Origin: Tharpella sp964457755
GTDB taxonomy: Bacteria > Desulfobacterota > Anaeroferrophillalia > Anaeroferrophillales > Tharpellaceae
DNA length: 44,059 nt
Reading direction: 5' to 3'
NCBI GenBank assembly: GCA_964457755.1
Contig: CAYWGC010000029.1
Location: 1-44,059 of the forward strand
A program made the position numbers and the translations under genes. This document shows, one piece after another, positions 39,808 to 44,059 of the stretch. Within the stretch, counting starts at the first letter, position 1; every line of letters begins with the position of its first letter. The notes under the pieces are model-generated. The model saw only the letters and a program-made list of their open reading frames with translations, was not told the DNA's origin and did no database searches.

Positions 39808-40641
39808 GTGCTTGAAGCCGACCTTGTTGCCTTTCTTAAGACAGTGGTAGTTAAGGATAATTTGATTCCATTGGCTGCCTATGAGAGCGCGGCTGATAAG
39901 TTCTCGGTTACGTTTACAAAGATAGAAGAGATTGCTCTGGTAAATGGTTTTTATCCCATGCGTTATCAGCGTCAGAGGAATCTTATTAGAGGTCGGGGGC
40001 AACTGCAGTTGTTAAAATCGCGGGTTGCTGTTGTTGGTTGTGGTGGCTTGGGGGGCCATATTTTTGAGATGCTGGTAAGGCTCGGGGTTGGTAATCTGGT
40101 GGTTATCGACCCCGATTTTTTTGTTGAGAGCAATCTTAATCGACAACTTCTAGCGACTGTCGCAACGCTTGGTCGTTATAAAGTCGAGGTTGCTCGTGAA
40201 CGTGGTGAAATGATAAATCCGGTGGTCGCTGTTGAAGTTTTAAGTCAATCTTTTCAGAGTGATCGAGGAGCTCAACTTTTGTCTTCTTGTGATCTGGTTT
40301 TTGATGCTCTTGATTCAATTCCTTTACGGTTGCAACTGGCTGACCTCTGTTCAAGCTTTGAGATTGTTTTGATTCATGGGGCGGTTGCTGGTTGGTACGG
40401 TCAAGTTGCCCCGGTACCACCGGCATCTGGAATTATGGGCCAAATTTATCAAAACTCTGGCTTGGAAAGCCAAAATGGTAGAGTTGCAGAGGAGGGCGGC
40501 AACCTTGCCCCGACTGTAAACCTGGTTGCGGCTTTAGAGGTTGCGACCGGGCTGCCGTATCTGCTTGATGATTACCAAAAAAAATGGTCTCCAGGTTGTT
40601 TCGTTGATCTTTTAGTTCCAGAGCTAGAGTTGTGGTCTTGA
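39808..40641 (+). CDS. E1-like adenylating enzyme (ThiF/MoeB/HesA family)
   Basis: The 277-residue protein has the nucleotide-binding loop VAVVGCGGLGGHIFEMLVRLGVG near residue 72, then VVIDPDFFVESNLNRQLL with the conserved Asp and the Asn-Arg-Gln that contact ATP, CDLVFDALDSIPLRLQL near 162, and HGAVAGWYGQV. It would adenylate the C-terminal Gly of the MoaD-like protein just upstream. The two CxxC zinc pairs of MoeB and ThiF are absent, as in some HesA-like members. GTG 39808 follows TTGGAGGAGG; an ATG at 39772 lies inside the upstream gene and lacks a ribosome binding site. A ~70-residue N-terminal stretch (VLEADLVAFLKTVVVKDNL) precedes the fold. Confidence 0.9.
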   Translation: MLEADLVAFLKTVVVKDNLIPLAAYESAADKFSVTFTKIEEIALVNGFYPMRYQRQRNLIRGRGQLQLLKSRVAVVGCGGLGGHIFEMLVRLGVGNLVVIDPDFFVESNLNRQLLATVATLGRYKVEVARERGEMINPVVAVEVLSQSFQSDRGAQLLSSCDLVFDALDSIPLRLQLADLCSSFEIVLIHGAVAGWYGQVAPVPPASGIMGQIYQNSGLESQNGRVAEEGGNLAPTVNLVAALEVATGLPYLLDDYQKKWSPGCFVDLLVPELELWS

Positions 40642-40790
40642 AAATGTTTTCATTCTTGTTTTTCCTCTGTAAATTCACTATAAAATTTATTTTGAACGTT
40701 TCGATATAGGTGGATAATTGTTTCCGGTTTGCTCTAGTTGGCAGGAATGAACATCCTTCCAGCAATTGATTTTGGAGGGAAACTACTCTG

Positions 40791-42695
40791 ATGTGCGGTA
40801 TTCACGGTATAATTTCAACCCACATGGATGCTGCTACGATTTCCCATAAACTTTCTTTGATGAGCATAGTGCAGGCCCATCGAGGGCCCGATGATGAGCG
40901 TTGTGAAGTTTATGAGTGTTGTAGCCGTAGGGTTGGTTTTGGTTTTGTTCGGCTCGCGATTCTTGATCTTGAAACCGGCATGCAGCCGGTACGTTCAGCG
41001 ATTGATCAGGCCGCTCTTATCTGTAATGGTCAAATTTATAACTACCTTGAACTTAAAAGTGGTCTTGATGATGTCGAATGGTTGACAAAAGGTGATGCTG
41101 AGGTCGCTTTGCAGATGTTGCGGCGTTTTGGGCCGGAAGCCTCACTGCAAGCCTTTAACGGCATGTATGCCGGAGCTTTTTTTGATCCTGTAAAGCGTCG
41201 GGTAGTGCTTTTTCGAGATCGTTTTGGAATTAAGCCACTCTACTATCGAGAGGTTGATGGCGATCTTTTTTTCGCTTCTGAAATTAAACCCTTGTTACAG
41301 GCCGGGGGGGAGGCTGAAGTCAGAAAAGAGGCCTTTCCGGCGCTTTTTACATATCGTTATGTGCCGGGTGAAGAGACCATTTTTGCCGGCATCAAACGTC
41401 TGCCGCCGGGCTCTTATTTGATCTATGATCTGACTTCTGGAACTTATAAAATAGAGTCCTACTGGCAGAATAGTTTTTTGCCCGAAGATCAAAGTCGTGA
41501 AAAACTCTCCCTTGCGGATGCTGAGGAGCAGCTTTATGCACTCTTTTGCGATGCGGTGAAATTGCGCTTACGCTCTGATGTTGAGGTCGGTAGTTTTTTA
41601 AGTGGCGGAATTGACTCTTGTGCAGTCGCCTCGGCGGCGGCTGAGAAGCAACCTGAATTATCTCTTTTTACGATCGCCTTTAACGATCCAGCTTACAACG
41701 AATTACCAGAGGTGCAAAAATTTCTGGCGGCGGCCGGGACTCGTTTCAAAAGGGCAAAGCATCATGTAGCTTTTTGTCAGGAGAATATGTTGGCTGAACT
41801 GCCCAGCTTGGTTAAGGCTCTTGAGGAGCCGATTTTTCTCGGAGCGGTGCTGCCCACCGATCAGGTTTGTAGAATAGCAAGTCAAAGGGTGAAAACTGTA
41901 CTCACGGGCGAGGGTGCAGATGAGATCTTTGCCGGATACCGTAAATTTCTGGTTGAGATGGCGGCTTTGGAATATCTTAAGTCTGATCGTTCAGGGCGTC
42001 GACAACTGGAAGACAGCTATCCGGAACTGCAAAACTATATAGAACAGCGTGCCGCTGACCCTCTGCAGCGTTATATCCAGAGTGAGGCTCTTTTCTCAGA
42101 ACTTGAATTGTCGCGGCTCCTGGGTTATAATGATGTCGAGGTGCCCAATCTGCAAACGCTTAAAGCGGCGCCTCACCTTGATGGTCGGGAACATCCTCTA
42201 AATGCAGCTCTGGCGATTGAAAGCCGCTGTCGTTTGCCTGATTACGTTATCTTGAGGCTTGATAAATTGTCGATGCGTCACTCTCTGGAGACCAGAACCC
42301 CGTTTCTCGACTATCGGCTAGCTGAGTTTGCGGCCCGGTTACCGGTTGAATATAAGATTAATCTCCCCCAGGGGCGGGAGAAATATATTTGCCGACGAAC
42401 CTTTTCCCGTTACAAACTGTTGGACGAACGTAGCGCCTGGCGCCGTAAACAGCCATTTACCAGTCCACTAGCGGCCTGGCTTGGTGATCAGAAAGCTTGG
42501 CCAGAAGTTGTCTCTGAGGCTCTTTCAAGTAGTATGATTAAGCGGCATGGGGTGCTTGACCCCAAAATGGTAAAAAAGTTGATGGCGCAGGTTACGACCG
42601 CTGGGGTGGGTCCGGCAACCTTGGTCTCGGGCGCCGACCGGCTTTTTGCCGTGTTGGTTTTCACTTTATGGTATGAGGAATTTTGTTGTGGTTGA
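40791..42695 (+). CDS. asnB: Asparagine synthetase B-type, glutamine-hydrolysing
   Basis: The 634-residue protein begins MCGIHGI, leaving Cys2 free as the glutaminase nucleophile after Met removal. The class II glutaminase domain spans about 1-215 (RGPDDER, ICNGQIYNYLELK, DRFGIKPLYY). The synthetase domain has the PP-loop SGGIDSCAVAS near 271, LTGEGADEIFAGYRKF near 370 and RHSLETRTPFLDYRLAEFAA near 500. It makes asparagine, or another amide in specialised pathways, from a carboxylate, ATP and glutamine. A GGAGGG box lies about 11 bases before the ATG. It overlaps the glutamate-cysteine ligase-like gene, so the pair is coupled; the conserved core favours ordinary AsnB, but a modified role is possible. 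Confidence 0.92.
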   Translation: MCGIHGIISTHMDAATISHKLSLMSIVQAHRGPDDERCEVYECCSRRVGFGFVRLAILDLETGMQPVRSAIDQAALICNGQIYNYLELKSGLDDVEWLTKGDAEVALQMLRRFGPEASLQAFNGMYAGAFFDPVKRRVVLFRDRFGIKPLYYREVDGDLFFASEIKPLLQAGGEAEVRKEAFPALFTYRYVPGEETIFAGIKRLPPGSYLIYDLTSGTYKIESYWQNSFLPEDQSREKLSLADAEEQLYALFCDAVKLRLRSDVEVGSFLSGGIDSCAVASAAAEKQPELSLFTIAFNDPAYNELPEVQKFLAAAGTRFKRAKHHVAFCQENMLAELPSLVKALEEPIFLGAVLPTDQVCRIASQRVKTVLTGEGADEIFAGYRKFLVEMAALEYLKSDRSGRRQLEDSYPELQNYIEQRAADPLQRYIQSEALFSELELSRLLGYNDVEVPNLQTLKAAPHLDGREHPLNAALAIESRCRLPDYVILRLDKLSMRHSLETRTPFLDYRLAEFAARLPVEYKINLPQGREKYICRRTFSRYKLLDERSAWRRKQPFTSPLAAWLGDQKAWPEVVSEALSSSMIKRHGVLDPKMVKKLMAQVTTAGVGPATLVSGADRLFAVLVFTLWYEEFCCG

Positions 42696-43617
42696 AAGTC
42701 ATCAAGCAAAACTTGAGGCCCTTGAAAGAGAGTTTACTGAAAAGCTCTATCAATATCTTTCAAAGGCCCTGGTTAAAGGTCCTTTGACTTATGGTTTTGA
42801 ATACGAATTCATGCCCTCTACCAAGATGAGCTTGGCAAAAGTCGATGAGCTTAAAGCGGTTCTGCCGGGATTGGGTTTTAAGCTTCAGGCCGATGGTTGT
42901 TTTAAGGCTTTTGATGGGCTTGATGTTAGTTTTGAACCAGGTGGTCAGCTGGAGTACGGCTCACCCCCTCTTTTTGGTTCCGACAAAGAGGGCTTTGCCA
43001 ATCTTCTTGATCACATCAGGGTAACCAATCAAACCATCGAAGAGTGTTTTGGGGTTAAATATCGAGCTCTTGATTATTGTTCAGGCCGGGGTCAGGCCCC
43101 ACTTTGTATTGATGGCCGGCGTTATCAGGAAATGCATTCACTGTTTACCGAAAACGGCGGGCGTGGGCGTGAGATGATGAAGGGCACGGCCTCGATTCAT
43201 CTTCATGTAAGGATCCGTTCTCTAAACGAAATGATACCCCTTTTCATACTCTTTCAGAAACTTGCAAAAGATCCAGATTTTGCAATGTCAGCCTCGCGTA
43301 GGGCCATTTGGGGTGCGACCGAACCGAGCCGTTATCAGCTTCCCGAGATTGAGCAGCTGGAAAATGAAAAGATCTTGCTGGCCCACATCGTCAGGCATGC
43401 GCTCGGGGCTTTAGATTTAAGTCGGCGGGTTCCTTTTGCACAACTTAGAGGGCCGTCATTTGATGATTTTCTGATCCATTTGACGACTATTTTTACAGAT
43501 GTGCGTCTTAACCTGAAAGGTCCGACTTTTGAATTACGAACTATGGATAGCCTGCCAGAGGATAAGTTTTTAAAATGCTGGCGGCGCTTTGTTGATGAAG
43601 TTGAAAAAACCATTTAA
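42688..43617 (+). CDS. Glutamate-cysteine ligase-like protein (GCS2 family)
   Basis: The 309-residue protein carries the carboxylate-amine ligase features YGFEYEFMP near residue 34, DVSFEPGGQLEYGSPPL near 75-95, RYQEMHSLFTENGGRGREMMKGTASIHLHV near 150-180, and a late TFELRTMDSLPEDKF. The ExE and EPGGQLE segments form the ATP and metal site. Family members join glutamate's gamma-carboxyl to cysteine or a related amine. GTG 42688 is chosen because GAGGA lies eight bases upstream and it overlaps the asnB stop by eight bases; ATG 42673 is an alternative without a box. A glutaredoxin follows 23 bases later, which supports a thiol role. No GshB (glutathione synthetase) gene is in the window. Confidence 0.82.
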   Translation: MVESHQAKLEALEREFTEKLYQYLSKALVKGPLTYGFEYEFMPSTKMSLAKVDELKAVLPGLGFKLQADGCFKAFDGLDVSFEPGGQLEYGSPPLFGSDKEGFANLLDHIRVTNQTIEECFGVKYRALDYCSGRGQAPLCIDGRRYQEMHSLFTENGGRGREMMKGTASIHLHVRIRSLNEMIPLFILFQKLAKDPDFAMSASRRAIWGATEPSRYQLPEIEQLENEKILLAHIVRHALGALDLSRRVPFAQLRGPSFDDFLIHLTTIFTDVRLNLKGPTFELRTMDSLPEDKFLKCWRRFVDEVEKTI

Positions 43618-43640
43618 AATTATTTTGCAGGGAGGATTAA

Positions 43641-43895
43641 ATGCCGGAAATTGTGATCTACAGTACTCAAGTATGTCCTTATTGTGTTAAAGCCAAACAG
43701 TTATTGTCAACCAAGGGGGCCGCTTTTAAGGAGATCGATATCAGTCGTGACCCGGCCCTGGTGGCAGAGTCTCAAAATCGCAGTGGTGGTCGCAAGACAG
43801 TTCCACAAATCTTTATCGGCGAGCTGCATGTTGGTGGTTGCGATGAACTCTACGCCCTTGATGCGGCTGGAAAGCTTGATGAATTATTAAAGTAG
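43641..43895 (+). CDS. grxC: Glutaredoxin (GrxC type)
   Basis: The 84-residue thioredoxin-fold protein has the dithiol active site CPYC at residues 12-15 (YSTQVCPYCVKAKQLL), the cis-Pro segment KTVPQIFIGELHVGGCDEL, and a final helix LDAAGKLDELLK. It would reduce disulfides or glutathionylated proteins, or a similar low-molecular-weight thiol. The location directly after a GCS2-type ligase fits that use. The ATG follows GCAGGGAGGATTAA. A strong terminator begins 49 bases after the stop. Confidence 0.96.
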   Translation: MPEIVIYSTQVCPYCVKAKQLLSTKGAAFKEIDISRDPALVAESQNRSGGRKTVPQIFIGELHVGGCDELYALDAAGKLDELLK

Positions 43896-43944
43896 TTAGC
43901 GTTTTATCAAGTTTTTAACCAGCGTACCTTATTCAAATCAGAAA

Positions 43945-43984
43945 CCGCAAAAGGCCGCAAGATTTATCTTGCGGCCTTTTGCGG
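43945..43984. terminator. Strong bidirectional terminator after grxC
   Basis: Eighteen bases (43945-43962, CCGCAAAAGGCCGCAAGA) pair perfectly with 43967-43984 around TTTA. The AAAA/TTTT stretches lie within the stem. It separates convergent genes and probably serves both strands. Confidence 0.88.
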
Positions 43985-44008
43985 ATCGAGTATATATCTT
44001 AACGCGAA

Positions 44009-44059
44009 TCAGTCTTCGAAGGCCATCTTGGTCTGCCACTCTTTCCAGACGTTGCCGAC
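44009..44059 (-). CDS. C-terminal end of a convergent gene (partial)
   Basis: The minus strand is open from the right edge to TGA at 44011-44009, encoding 16 residues (VGNVWKEWQTKMAFED). The position beside a bidirectional terminator makes it a plausible gene end. The family cannot be determined from 16 residues. Confidence 0.4.
   Translation of the reverse strand, partial: VGNVWKEWQTKMAFED

Noticed and set aside
1..44059. CRISPR arrays, tRNA or rRNA genes
   Set aside because: No regularly spaced direct repeats and no cloverleaf or rRNA-like stretch were recognised in the intergenic regions.

Overview
The window looks like a scaffold from a draft or metagenome-assembled genome of an anaerobic bacterium of the former Deltaproteobacteria (Desulfobacterota). 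The evidence is the rpsF-rpsR-DUF2232-rplI-dnaB order, an aldehyde:ferredoxin oxidoreductase-type gene with W/Mo-cofactor accessory genes, several ETF/acyl-CoA dehydrogenase modules, sigma-54 regulation and abundant Fe-S proteins. Genus-level placement is not possible by eye. A run of 100 N at 38852-38951 is flanked by an exact 55-bp duplication and is almost certainly an unmerged scaffold join rather than missing sequence.

Layout: (1) 1-6010, housekeeping: a DUF362 ferredoxin-like protein, ribosomal proteins S6, S18 and L9, a DUF2232 membrane protein, replicative helicase DnaB and a universal stress protein. (2) 6011-8554, a scarred region: a Fic-domain gene on the minus strand lies between two diverged copies of a 60-bp TPR-coding fragment, followed by an enoyl-CoA hydratase relic with a frameshift and an internal deletion. 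(3) 8557-15132, a TetR-linked acyl-CoA module. The minus-strand order is etfB-etfA-acyl-CoA dehydrogenase-tetR-aminoglycoside-phosphotransferase-like kinase-SDR-(broken hydratase). A divergent FabG-like reductase is split by a frameshift. The kinase plus ACAD10/11-like dehydrogenase resembles the 4-hydroxyacyl-CoA route known from LvaA/LvaC and ACAD10/11. (4) 15284-22147, a minus-strand export/envelope cluster: DUF1302 barrel, DUF1329, YCF48/BNR-repeat protein and an RND/MMPL transporter. (5) 22678-36458, a plus-strand catabolic block: a GAF-PAS-AAA-Fis sigma-54 activator, an SCP2-like protein, a 977-residue fusion of a tungsten-type aldehyde oxidoreductase with an iron alcohol dehydrogenase, an acyl-CoA synthetase, a long acyl-CoA dehydrogenase, a thiolase, a second acyl-CoA dehydrogenase and a 2,4-dienoyl-CoA reductase-like flavoenzyme. 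(6) 36582-43895: an FdhD-like protein without the usual Cys motif, a REC-GAF-HD-GYP regulator, a MoaD-like sulfur carrier, an E1-like activating enzyme, asparagine synthetase, a glutamate-cysteine ligase-like enzyme and glutaredoxin.

How the parts fit (inference): regions 4 and 5 read as one program for a hydrophobic alcohol, aldehyde or acid. The envelope/RND proteins would handle the lipid-like compound. The AOR-ADH fusion would interconvert alcohol, aldehyde and free acid. The ligase would activate the acid and the dehydrogenases, thiolase and dienoyl reductase would process the acyl chain. Good -24/-12 promoters sit in front of both the DUF1302 gene (minus strand) and the AOR-ADH gene (plus strand), with the sigma-54 activator encoded between them. 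The most striking item is the AOR-ADH fusion, a tungsten-enzyme analogue of bifunctional AdhE in architecture.
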